Below are positions 1-5,631 of a stretch of 5,847 bases of DNA, piece after piece (position 1 is the stretch's first letter; every line of letters begins with the position of its first letter). The notes beneath the pieces were generated by a model. That model had not been told where the DNA came from, searched no databases, and was given only the letters and a program-made list of their open reading frames with translations. Source of the DNA: CF-113 sp035716135 (GTDB taxonomy: Bacteria; Chloroflexota; Ktedonobacteria; Ktedonobacterales; Ktedonobacteraceae); assembly GCA_035716135.1 (NCBI GenBank), contig DASTKD010000107.1, forward strand, positions 1 through 5,847. Reading direction: 5' to 3'. Both the position numbers and the translations under genes were made by a program.

Positions 1-635
1 CTTGCATTTTGCTGCCATAGAATATCTTGCCAGTAGTCTCCACCAAACACTTTAGTTAATCGTTGGTGATAGCTTTTAATTTGTTGCGCACTCTGACGAC
101 CTTCCTCAACTGCATGCCGTGATGCTAGACGATGAACAATAGGCATACTCATTGTAAGGAGTATCTCGGTACTATATTGTGAACTACGTTTTAAGAATGG
201 CTCCAAAAGTGCAAATTCACAACCTCTAAGACCAAATGGGTCTAAATAAAGGAAAACTGTTTGGTTGGTTAGTGTGTTAGGAAGCATCTGAAGTAAGATT
301 GTACTGTCTCCTAATACAGCTTTTGCAGAACCAGACCAATTAGCTTTACTGAGAATTCCTTCGAGCTTTTTATGATATTTTTCATCCTTGTTAATAAAGA
401 TAGCCTGGTAACGTCCTTTAGCAAATTTTTCTGCCGCTTGGCACATAAGTAGAGGAGAACCCGGCTTCTTATCGCCAAATACACCTGGGCCAGCATAACC
501 ATCTATTAACAATATTGGACGACCTAATTTATTAACTTTGGCTAAGTAGGGAGACATATAGCTTTCTAATATTTGATCTTTGATTATTGACCAAGGGCGT
601 TTGCCTTCAAAAAAGTCTTTATCGGAATCACTCAT
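1..635 (-). CDS. tcmP: Three-Cys-motif partner protein TcmP, N-terminal part (runs off left edge)
   Basis: The frame stays open from ATG 635-633 to base 1, giving 211 visible residues; the C-terminus lies outside the window. Visible motifs in order are a W-x-IIK-x-QILESY N-terminal helix (residues 15-27), LLIDGYAGPGVF (42-53), GSPLL (59-63), FIN (80-82), GD (109-110) and FLYLDPFG (128-135). IDGxAGPG and DPFG correspond in position to the SAM-binding loop and DPPY-like catalytic motif of class I methyltransferases, and this pattern is typical of TcmP. The family is named for occurring beside a three-cysteine-motif protein (phage Gp37/Gp68-like, DUF5131); its reaction is not established as far as I know. 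The start is chosen because AGGAGG (647-642) sits 6 bases upstream; an in-frame ATG at 650 overlaps that site and is unlikely. Codons are AT-rich, unlike the genes to the right, which suggests transfer. Family call fairly sure; enzymatic activity inferred. Confidence 0.85.
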   Translation of the reverse strand, partial: MSDSDKDFFEGKRPWSIIKDQILESYMSPYLAKVNKLGRPILLIDGYAGPGVFGDKKPGSPLLMCQAAEKFAKGRYQAIFINKDEKYHKKLEGILSKANWSGSAKAVLGDSTILLQMLPNTLTNQTVFLYLDPFGLRGCEFALLEPFLKRSSQYSTEILLTMSMPIVHRLASRHAVEEGRQSAQQIKSYHQRLTKVFGGDYWQDILWQQNA

Positions 636-641
636 GAGACC

Positions 642-647
642 CCTCCT
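642..647 (-). promoter_or_regulatory. Ribosome binding site of tcmP
   Basis: AGGAGG on the minus strand followed by six bases (GGTCTC) and ATG at 635. It decides between this start and the in-frame ATG at 650, which would bury the site inside the coding region. Confidence 0.8.
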
Positions 648-695
648 CATTGTTTTACAATCAAAGTTTCTGAGCAACCTATATTTTCAGTAATA

Positions 696-717
696 TGATC
701 AACGTGAAAATTGATCA
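696..717. promoter_or_regulatory. Operator-like inverted repeat upstream of tcmP
   Basis: TGATCAA (696-702) and TTGATCA (711-717) form a perfect 7-bp dyad with an 8-base spacer, about 60 bases upstream of the tcmP start. Size and placement fit a dimeric helix-turn-helix regulator. I did not find a convincing -35/-10 pair for tcmP beside it, so its role is inferred. Confidence 0.4.
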
Positions 718-800
718 GTTAGATTTGCTCATTCTACGCTTAATGTAGAGATATTGCAATAGCTGATGTATTGCTCCTGAAAGGGATTCTTCATAATGAT

Positions 801-829
801 TTGTCAGCATCTATATGGATGGATATAAT
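801..829 (+). promoter_or_regulatory. Sigma-70-like promoter on the plus strand, antisense to the coiled-coil gene
   Basis: TTGTCA (801-806), a 17-base spacer and TATAAT (824-829) match the housekeeping consensus at 11 of 12 positions with ideal spacing. A transcript would begin near 836 and read through the hairpin at 848-880 into the antisense strand of the gene at 896-1189. No plus-strand gene follows it. The sequence match is good; activity is unproven, and chance matches are commoner in AT-rich DNA. Confidence 0.45.
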
Positions 830-842
830 GCAAGGATCACTA

Positions 843-880
843 TAAAAATACCCGGGCTACTCAATAGTTAGTCCGGGTAT
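843..880 (-). terminator. Intrinsic terminator of the coiled-coil gene
   Basis: On the minus strand ATACCCGG pairs with CCGGGTAT, then after one mismatch CTA pairs with TAG, closing a loop of about nine bases. A run of five T follows at once. It lies 16 bases after the stop codon at 896, and is a textbook Rho-independent terminator for the gene upstream of it on that strand. Confidence 0.85.
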
Positions 881-895
881 GTCTGCTGCTGCAGG

Positions 896-1189
896 TTACG
901 GTTTTTCCGGCAGGCGCGCAAGAATTTGGGTGAGCATTGTCTTCATTTCGCTCAGGTCTTGCTTCACTTCAGCCAAATCCTGTTTCATTTCAGCCAGTTG
1001 CTGATCGGTACTGGTGAAGCGTTTATCGACCTGTATTCTTAGCTGCATAAGTCGTTTAACGGCATCTTCAGTCAACCCTTTCGACATCGTGACTTGCATT
1101 GCCATTTCCTGATAGTAGGTAGTCGCTTCGGCTTTGAACTGATCGAGATTAAATTCCAATGTGGTCAATCGCTCTTCCTGCGTTGGCAT
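896..1189 (-). CDS. Small coiled-coil protein, function unknown
   Basis: A 97-residue, highly charged, soluble protein without signal peptide, membrane segment or cysteine. Residues 65-89 form a regular coiled coil: L65, M68, L72, V75, L79, M82, L86 and I89 keep perfect 3-4 spacing. This part is built from a seven-residue unit repeated about three times, also visible in the DNA as 21-bp repeats. The N-terminal half (RLTTLEFNLDQFK onward) is also predicted helical, so the protein probably oligomerises. I do not recognise a named family; similar short proteins seem common in large Chloroflexota genomes (impression). The gene has its own extended -10 promoter and strong terminator, hence is a single-gene unit. 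The purine-rich stretch AAAGGCGGG five bases before ATG 1189 may serve as a weak ribosome binding site. Confidence 0.8.
   Translation of the reverse strand: MPTQEERLTTLEFNLDQFKAEATTYYQEMAMQVTMSKGLTEDAVKRLMQLRIQVDKRFTSTDQQLAEMKQDLAEVKQDLSEMKTMLTQILARLPEKP
942..1004. repeat. Three 21-bp tandem repeats encoding coiled-coil heptads
   Basis: Units begin at 942, 963 and 984, each starting TTCAyTTC (first base after TTCA is T, C, T). They encode successive heptads of the DLAEVKQ type inside the coiled-coil gene. This suggests in-frame duplication, and heptad number could vary between strains. Confidence 0.65.
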
Positions 1190-1221
1190 AGGAACCCGCC
1201 TTTCGCCCCTTAATGACTTCT

Positions 1222-1230
1222 ATTATAGCA
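1222..1230 (-). promoter_or_regulatory. Extended -10 promoter of the coiled-coil gene
   Basis: The minus strand reads TGCTATAAT, a perfect extended -10 element (TGnTATAAT). It lies 32 bases upstream of ATG 1189, giving a leader of roughly 25 bases. No good -35 hexamer is present, which extended -10 promoters tolerate. Confidence 0.6.
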
Positions 1231-1294
1231 TACTCTTTTATATTATGCTGTGCTTTTCATGCAGCGTGGATGCTATTATTTATCCGAATGGCAT

Positions 1295-1330
1295 ACTGGC
1301 AGCTAACAACAAAAACCGCTAGCTGCCAGT
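1295..1330. terminator. 11-bp perfect hairpin after the EXORDIUM-like gene
   Basis: ACTGGCAGCTA (1295-1305) and its exact complement (1320-1330) enclose a 14-base loop, 40 bases past the stop codon at 1371. No T-run follows on the minus strand. On the plus strand a run of six T begins five bases after the stem. It is probably a transcript end or mRNA 3' stabiliser for the minus-strand gene; the poor T-run makes factor-independent termination uncertain. Confidence 0.5.
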
Positions 1331-1370
1331 AGAGCTTTTTTAAGAAAGTGCGAAAGCGGCGCGATTTTGT

Positions 1371-2150
1371 TCAGACGCAGCTATTGGCGCTGTTTGACCA
1401 TTCCTGTTGCACGGTATAGCTGCCTACTTGCTTTGTTTGCCAGGCGCAAATGTCGCCGATTTCGCCGTTGTTCTGATCGTACCAGCCCTGGCCGGGAACG
1501 GGGTCGGTGATGGCTTCACAGAGTTCGTGCGAGCTGGTGACGGTGAGCGCATCAAAGGTTGCAAGGTTGCTTGAACACCCGCTACAGTCGGGATAGGGCA
1601 TGACGGCGTAGTAGACCTGGCTGTTGATGGCATCGTGGTAGCCGCAAAACGATGAGCAGGAGCTTGAGCCACTTGCGGTTACGGTAACGCCGCTCGGCAG
1701 GTAGACGAAGTAAAGTGTATTCGCGGTGGGTTGGGGAAATGCGCTGTTGCTGGCAATATTGTTGTTCAACATCTGTTGGATAGCACTATCGTCTACCGTA
1801 GTGCCTGGATCGGGCGTGGTAAGTGTCGTCGTGCCAACGCGGCTGCCATGCCCAATCGTCTGACCTTGCACGCTGTACTCCGCCAACTGGTCAATGAGCA
1901 GGCTGGTCAGGATGTAGTCGAAGAAGTCGTTGATGCTCTGGATAGTGGCATTCAATGGCGACTGCTCCCAGGCGGCTCCCCAGAACACAGTGAAGACCTG
2001 CACCGCCGTCAGCAAAGGACCGTTGTTGTAGACAAGCTGCGCAGGTGGGGCTGCTGGTTTTACCTGGCCGGGGACGTAGAGGGGAACAATATTGATTGGA
2101 CGACCCTTGTTTGGCGAAAACGCTTCAAAAGATGGCAAATTGCTTGCCAT
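1371..2150 (-). CDS. EXORDIUM / phosphate-induced protein 1-like protein with HExxE motif
   Basis: A 259-residue protein. Family features in order are YNNGPLL...FTVFWG (41-58), YFVYLP (147-152), a cysteine-containing FCGYHD (168-173), YYAVMPYPDC (180-189), SSHELCEAITDP (206-217), GEIGDICAW (229-237) and a terminal CV. This order, including seven scattered cysteines, matches the plant EXORDIUM/PHI-1 family, extracellular proteins linked to growth. HExxE followed by GEIGD could form a metal site, but catalysis is not shown; plant members vary at this site. No Sec signal peptide is visible, odd for a protein with likely disulfides, so its location is unclear. The start is set at 2150 because AAGGAG (2165-2160) lies nine bases upstream; the in-frame ATG at 2171 lacks a ribosome binding site and would put that motif inside the gene. 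Family assignment is from memory of motifs. Confidence 0.72.
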   Translation of the reverse strand: MASNLPSFEAFSPNKGRPINIVPLYVPGQVKPAAPPAQLVYNNGPLLTAVQVFTVFWGAAWEQSPLNATIQSINDFFDYILTSLLIDQLAEYSVQGQTIGHGSRVGTTTLTTPDPGTTVDDSAIQQMLNNNIASNSAFPQPTANTLYFVYLPSGVTVTASGSSSCSSFCGYHDAINSQVYYAVMPYPDCSGCSSNLATFDALTVTSSHELCEAITDPVPGQGWYDQNNGEIGDICAWQTKQVGSYTVQQEWSNSANSCV

Positions 2151-2159
2151 AAGGCTATT

Positions 2160-2165
2160 CTCCTT
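2160..2165 (-). promoter_or_regulatory. Ribosome binding site deciding the EXORDIUM-like start
   Basis: AAGGAG on the minus strand, nine bases before ATG 2150. The upstream in-frame ATG at 2171 has nothing comparable, so the shorter protein beginning MASNLP is preferred. Confidence 0.65.
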
Positions 2166-2187
2166 ATCCATTGGCTACAACAAATAA

Positions 2188-2265
2188 GATGAAGAGGTCA
2201 TAAAACATGAAAGCAGGTATGTTGCAGCCGTTTTTTTACCGCTGGCTCAACACCACCTCTTCATC
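2188..2265. repeat. 11-bp inverted repeat in the leader of the EXORDIUM-like gene
   Basis: GATGAAGAGGT (2188-2198) and its perfect complement (2255-2265) flank a 56-base loop between the transporter stop and the EXORDIUM-like start. It could be two facing regulator sites or a leader-RNA stem. The sequence does not distinguish these. Confidence 0.5.
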
Positions 2266-2289
2266 CCATACTCACTGTACGGTGGAGCT

Positions 2290-2316
2290 ATGATAAAAGC
2301 GTCTTGAATATGTAAA
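2290..2316 (-). promoter_or_regulatory. Possible promoter of the EXORDIUM-like gene
   Basis: The minus strand has TTTACA (2316-2311), a 15-base spacer and TATCAT (2295-2290). Each hexamer matches consensus at five of six bases, but the spacer is short. A start near 2283 would give a leader of about 130 bases that contains both arms of the inverted repeat at 2188-2265. Confidence 0.3.
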
Positions 2317-2327
2317 ATATTTGTAAA

Positions 2328-4307
2328 TTATGGGGAGGAATAGCGTTTCACGAAGTCGCCCCGCGACATCCATAATTCCTGCGGATAGGTTCCGTAGGTG
2401 GTGCCTTGCAGGAGACGGTCCAACCCATGCTGGTTGTAGAGTACCAGCAGGCCGGTCATGAAGAAACGGTCGAGCCACGCCTGGAGGGTTTTAGGACGCT
2501 CGCGCAGGGTGAATCCCAGGCGGCGACTGGCGCGACTGAGCAGGGTGATACCGTAGAAGGCGTGAATATCGGCGGGGAAATCGGGCTGGTTTGTCCAGGC
2601 AGCCAGCGCTTGAAAATCCTGCGAGATCAGGTGAAGCAATCCCCAGGGACCTTCATTGAGAGCGGCCTTTAGCAGCGTGCGGTTACGCAGGTGTATTTCG
2701 GCGACAGGATCACCGCTCTGAATGTGCGTCCCGTCGGGCAGATCGATGGCGCGTCCCTTATAGTGAGTGAAATGCACCATCAGCAGGCCGTTGGGCGCGT
2801 GCGGAACGGGCTTGACGCGCCAGATGGTGAGCGTAAACCATTCCCAGAACGGCCAGAAGAGCAGGAAACCGCGCGCGCGTCCGGCGCGTGTGCGGAACGC
2901 CAGTTTCCAGCCGAAAGCGGGACGACGCGCCGGACGCGCCGCCTCTTCAACCGCCGCGCCTGTTCCGCGCGCAAGTATACCCCCGCGCGTTTCGCGCACC
3001 TTGAGTACAAAGACGGCCCCCAGCAGCAGAACGACACAGGCCAGCAAGAAAATCAAGCGATAGCCCAGCAGTAACCGGCCTAAGTGGCTGGTGATGGCGA
3101 TAATGATGCCGCCCACCAGCGGCGCAATGATGGCGGGCAACGTGGTTGAAGCATTCCAGAGGCCCAGGTCTTTGCCAACCGAGTTTGAGGAGGGCAGGTT
3201 GTCGAGCGTCAAGGCCCAGTCCACGCTGGTGTACGCGCCGTAGCCCAGGCCGAAGAGGATACCGAGCGGCCATAAGACGAACTGGCCGGGCAGCACCACA
3301 AAGGCCAGCGCCGCGATTGCCATGCACACCGTCGCCAGCGATACGATAGTCACACGTCCGGTGCGATCTGAAAGCACGCCCAGCAGGAACGCGCTGAATA
3401 CTGCTCCCAGCAACGCCAGCACTGCTACGGCTGCCGTTGTTTGCACAAAGTTGCTGACATGCACCACGTTGGCGAAGTAGTATTCGATAAAGGTCATGAA
3501 CAGCGTCAGGCCCATCATGACAAAAAAGCGAGTCAGGAACACCCAGGAGAAATTTCTGTCCTGCCAGGGTTTGAACCAGTTCTCCCGCGCCCACTCGTGC
3601 CAGTTAAACGCCTGTTTCCTTGCCTGAATAACCGCCAGCCTTTGCGCGTTTGAAAGCGGTGTTTCATGCACCCCGAATACGGTGACAAGTAAGCCCGCAA
3701 GCAGCACAATACCGCTCACCACATAAAAGACGATCGCGCCTTGCCGGATGACGGAACCAGGCGAACCGGCGGTGACAGAGCCAAGCAGCCAGCTTGCCAG
3801 GCCCAGGCTACATAAATTGCCCAGAATAATCATGATACCCAGGTAAGCCGAGGATTCGCCACGCTGCGATTCGGGTACCCGGTCGGGGATCAAGCTTTGA
3901 TAGCCAGCCATACCCGCGTTGATGGAAAGCTGGAAAATAACCAGGCCGAGCAGAAAAAACCAGATGTTACTGGCAAAGCCCAGAATCAGGCCACCAAAAA
4001 ACATGCACAGGCCACCCGTCAGAATATAGGGTCGTCTGCGTCCCCATGAACTGTAGGTGTGGTCGGAGAGCATCCCGATGAGCGGCGGCACAAACAGGGT
4101 CATCACGGCCCCGGCTGCCGTTATCCAGCCTAACAGGGTGGCTTGCTGCGCGCCGCCAACCTGGCCGGGTGTGACAAAGAGAATGATCTGTGTCGGAATA
4201 ACGATGGGTATGAGCGCGGCCATCTGGAAATTGAGGGAGAACCACAAAACACTGAGTCTGAGTTGTTCGCTAATGGAAAGCCGGTGCTGGCGATCATGTA
4301 CTTCCAT
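2328..4307 (-). CDS. MFS transporter fused to a C-terminal YkoP-like domain
   Basis: A 659-residue two-part protein. Residues about 15-437 are a twelve-helix major facilitator transporter: motif A-like GMLSD...GRRRP (78-93), its second copy GVLSDRTGR (310-318), P-E-S-Q-R-G (145-150) and a VD-x-AL...DNLP stretch (362-372). These resemble sugar/cation symporters of the GPH/SLC45 type, but the substrate cannot be read off. An Arg/Ala-rich linker (438-480) leads to a domain (about 481-659) with HYKGRAIDLPDGT (515-527), EIHLRN (537-542), GITLLSRASRRLGF (586-599) and LWMSRGDF (645-652). These match the pattern of Bacillus YkoP, of unknown function. Usual MFS proteins have 400-500 residues. The start at 4307 has only a weak GGAAG (4318-4314) six bases upstream; no later methionine precedes the first helix. 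Probably in the inner membrane with the extra domain cytoplasmic (inferred). Confidence 0.85.
   Translation of the reverse strand: MEVHDRQHRLSISEQLRLSVLWFSLNFQMAALIPIVIPTQIILFVTPGQVGGAQQATLLGWITAAGAVMTLFVPPLIGMLSDHTYSSWGRRRPYILTGGLCMFFGGLILGFASNIWFFLLGLVIFQLSINAGMAGYQSLIPDRVPESQRGESSAYLGIMIILGNLCSLGLASWLLGSVTAGSPGSVIRQGAIVFYVVSGIVLLAGLLVTVFGVHETPLSNAQRLAVIQARKQAFNWHEWARENWFKPWQDRNFSWVFLTRFFVMMGLTLFMTFIEYYFANVVHVSNFVQTTAAVAVLALLGAVFSAFLLGVLSDRTGRVTIVSLATVCMAIAALAFVVLPGQFVLWPLGILFGLGYGAYTSVDWALTLDNLPSSNSVGKDLGLWNASTTLPAIIAPLVGGIIIAITSHLGRLLLGYRLIFLLACVVLLLGAVFVLKVRETRGGILARGTGAAVEEAARPARRPAFGWKLAFRTRAGRARGFLLFWPFWEWFTLTIWRVKPVPHAPNGLLMVHFTHYKGRAIDLPDGTHIQSGDPVAEIHLRNRTLLKAALNEGPWGLLHLISQDFQALAAWTNQPDFPADIHAFYGITLLSRASRRLGFTLRERPKTLQAWLDRFFMTGLLVLYNQHGLDRLLQGTTYGTYPQELWMSRGDFVKRYSSP
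2875..2939. repeat. 15-bp GC-only-like inverted repeat within the transporter linker
   Basis: GCGCGTCCGGCGCGT (2875-2889) is repeated as its exact complement at 2925-2939, with 35 bases between. It lies exactly in the stretch encoding the linker between transporter and YkoP-like domain (residues about 457-479) and encodes ARPAR on one arm and TRAGRAR on the other. It may be a remnant of the fusion event or an mRNA stem that slows translation between domains. Confidence 0.6.
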
Positions 4308-4340
4308 TCATTACTTCCATAGCATGTGCAATGAGCATGT
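4299..4340. repeat. Two pairs of short direct repeats, both with 13-bp period, at the transporter start
   Basis: TACTTCCAT occurs at 4299-4307 and 4312-4320, followed by AGCATGT at 4321-4327 and 4334-4340. Both pairs have a 13-base period and cover the start codon and leader of the transporter gene. They may have arisen by slippage or bind a regulator. Confidence 0.4.
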
Positions 4341-4351
4341 ATTGTAACTGA

Positions 4352-4384
4352 GTACGTATTTATCTATATACTACCATTACGTAC
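4352..4384. promoter_or_regulatory. Operator-like inverted repeat upstream of the transporter gene
   Basis: GTACGTA (4352-4358) and TACGTAC (4378-4384) are 7-bp inverted arms around a 19-base AT-rich centre. Each contains the palindrome TACGTA. They lie 45-77 bases before the start codon, where a promoter is expected. TACAAT on the minus strand just downstream (4347-4342) could be a -10, but no good -35 accompanies it. Confidence 0.35.
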
Positions 4385-4422
4385 CCTTACCTGTACTAGT
4401 TGCAACACACCGGTTTAAGGGT
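4383..4422. terminator. Possible weak hairpin after the EamA transporter gene
   Basis: ACCCTTACC (4383-4391) and GGTTTAAGGGT (4412-4422) pair as a 7-bp stem plus two inner pairs across a two-base bulge. The loop is about 20 bases. It lies about 40 bases past the stop codon at 4461, with no T-run on the minus strand. It is either a poor terminator or part of the control region of the next gene. Confidence 0.25.
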
Positions 4423-4460
4423 TTATTCCTCATGCCTCGAAACAGAAGAAGACAAAGTGG

Positions 4461-5390
4461 TTAGCCTGCCTGACCTAATCTCCCGACTACCATACCTGCA
4501 AGGATGCAGGCGCAGCCGATCCAGGCGGGTACGCTCAATACGTCACCTGCCAGCAGCAGGCCGGTGAGAGCAGCCCATACCGGCTCAAGGGCGTAGATCA
4601 AGGCGGCTTTCGTGCCTCCCATAAACTGTTGCACCCGGTTCATGACGAGCAGCGTAAAGGCCACGTCAATCGTTCCGAGCAGCACGACCGCAATCCAGAA
4701 TGACCATGACGGTACGAACAGGGGTTGATGCGCAAGGGGGATGGAAATGAAGCTGAGCAGCGAAGTCAGGCCAATTTGCATAATCACCAGGTTGGTGGCG
4801 TCCGCACCCGGCGCGAAACGGCTGATAGCGACGACATGCAGGGCGAAAGCAACTGCCGCGCCGAAAATAAGCAACTCGCCGATGCCGACCGACAACGTAA
4901 GCTGGTTGTTGAATGAGAGGAAAAACAGGCCGGCGAAAGACAACACGATCCCGACAACTGCCCCACGTGGGGATTTTTGGCGGAGCAATAGAAACATAAA
5001 AATCGGTATCAGCGGCACATTTAAGCCGGTAATGAAGCCAGCTTTGCTCACAGTGGTAGATTGTAAGCCTGTCGTTTGCAGCGCGTAACCCGTGAACAGG
5101 ATCAAGCCAATGATCAAACCATTGCGCAACTCGGCGCGCGTTATGCGCGCCAGCCGCTTACGAAAGATCAGCGCCAGCGTCAGCGCGCCCACGCCATAGG
5201 CAAAAGCCAGATAGGTGAACGGCCCGCTCAGCCTGACGGTATTTTTGACAACCAGAAAGGTACTGCCCCAGATCATGGTGACAAAAACGAGCAGCGCATC
5301 ATAGCGCCATTTGTGGGCAAGCAATGTTTCCCGCGCAGCCGTTCCCACAGTATCCCCGGTTTCCGTTATGGTTGTCTTCTCAGAAAACAT
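4461..5390 (-). CDS. EamA-family (DMT superfamily) transporter
   Basis: A 309-residue, ten-helix inner membrane protein built of two EamA repeats, roughly residues 31-160 and 170-304. Typical signatures are MIWGSTFLVVK (39-49) in helix 1, SKAGFITGLNVPLIP (115-129) in the first repeat and ALEPVWAAL (267-275) at the start of helix 9. Such drug/metabolite transporters usually export amino acids or other metabolites; the substrate cannot be told from sequence. The ATG at 5390 is preferred: it gives a normal family length and follows the purine-rich GAGAAAGAG by seven bases. An in-frame ATG at 5462 would add 24 polar residues (MGETAGSSVC...) but is preceded by CTCTCCTGA, no ribosome binding site. 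It is 153 bases from the MFS-YkoP gene downstream, so co-transcription is uncertain. Confidence 0.88.
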   Translation of the reverse strand: MFSEKTTITETGDTVGTAARETLLAHKWRYDALLVFVTMIWGSTFLVVKNTVRLSGPFTYLAFAYGVGALTLALIFRKRLARITRAELRNGLIIGLILFTGYALQTTGLQSTTVSKAGFITGLNVPLIPIFMFLLLRQKSPRGAVVGIVLSFAGLFFLSFNNQLTLSVGIGELLIFGAAVAFALHVVAISRFAPGADATNLVIMQIGLTSLLSFISIPLAHQPLFVPSWSFWIAVVLLGTIDVAFTLLVMNRVQQFMGGTKAALIYALEPVWAALTGLLLAGDVLSVPAWIGCACILAGMVVGRLGQAG

Positions 5391-5584
5391 TGCTCTGCTC
5401 TTTCTCTGGCGATGGCCTATAAATGATGGCCCGCAAACGGAGGAGCCAGCCGTTTCTCCCATTCAGGAGAGTTTACTGGTTCTATGCTATCACAACCCCA
5501 GCGCATGGCTGCAAGGTCAAACACGACTATAATAAGTAGTACGATCAGTAGTTCCATGTGCCTGAATCCTTTTCGCTAACTCCC

Positions 5585-5608
5585 GCTCATTCCTTCCGAG
5601 GAATGAGC
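5585..5608. terminator. Perfect 10-bp hairpin after the 42-residue gene
   Basis: GCTCATTCCT (5585-5594) and AGGAATGAGC (5599-5608) close a four-base loop, 23 bases past the stop codon at 5632. It is a very stable hairpin but has no T-run on either strand. It is probably the 3' end or a stabilising hairpin of the small mRNA. Confidence 0.5.
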
Positions 5609-5631
5609 AGGCATTTCAATAAGATCGAGCG

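Noticed and set aside
311..502. 63-codon minus-strand frame
   Set aside because: It lies inside tcmP in another frame; the tcmP frame has conserved motifs throughout.
879..1004. Short plus-strand frame following the antisense promoter at 801-829
   Set aside because: The roughly 40-codon frame beginning at 879 lies on the terminator hairpin and then runs antisense to the coiled-coil repeats, with no ribosome binding site.
1731..2192. 153-codon open frame on the plus strand
   Set aside because: It lies fully antisense to the EXORDIUM-like gene, has no family motif, and its composition reads like a shadow of the opposite strand.
2216..2254. Hairpin around the T-run at 2231-2237, considered as terminator of the MFS-YkoP gene
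   Set aside because: On the minus strand the run is A in the loop, not a trailing T-run, and the stem is broken by bulges. I found no convincing terminator for that gene.
2947..3594. 215-codon minus-strand frame inside the transporter gene
   Set aside because: It is an out-of-frame shadow within the MFS part, rich in Arg/Ala/Gly/Cys, with no motif; the overlapping frame has clear MFS signatures.
4741..5088. 115-codon plus-strand frame opposite the EamA transporter
   Set aside because: It is antisense to a clear DMT gene and shows no recognisable domain or ribosome binding site.
5133..5151. GGCGCGC-N5-GCGCGCC inverted repeat inside the EamA gene
   Set aside because: Short, made only of G and C, and explained by Arg/Ala codons in a GC-rich gene; not at a boundary of any kind.
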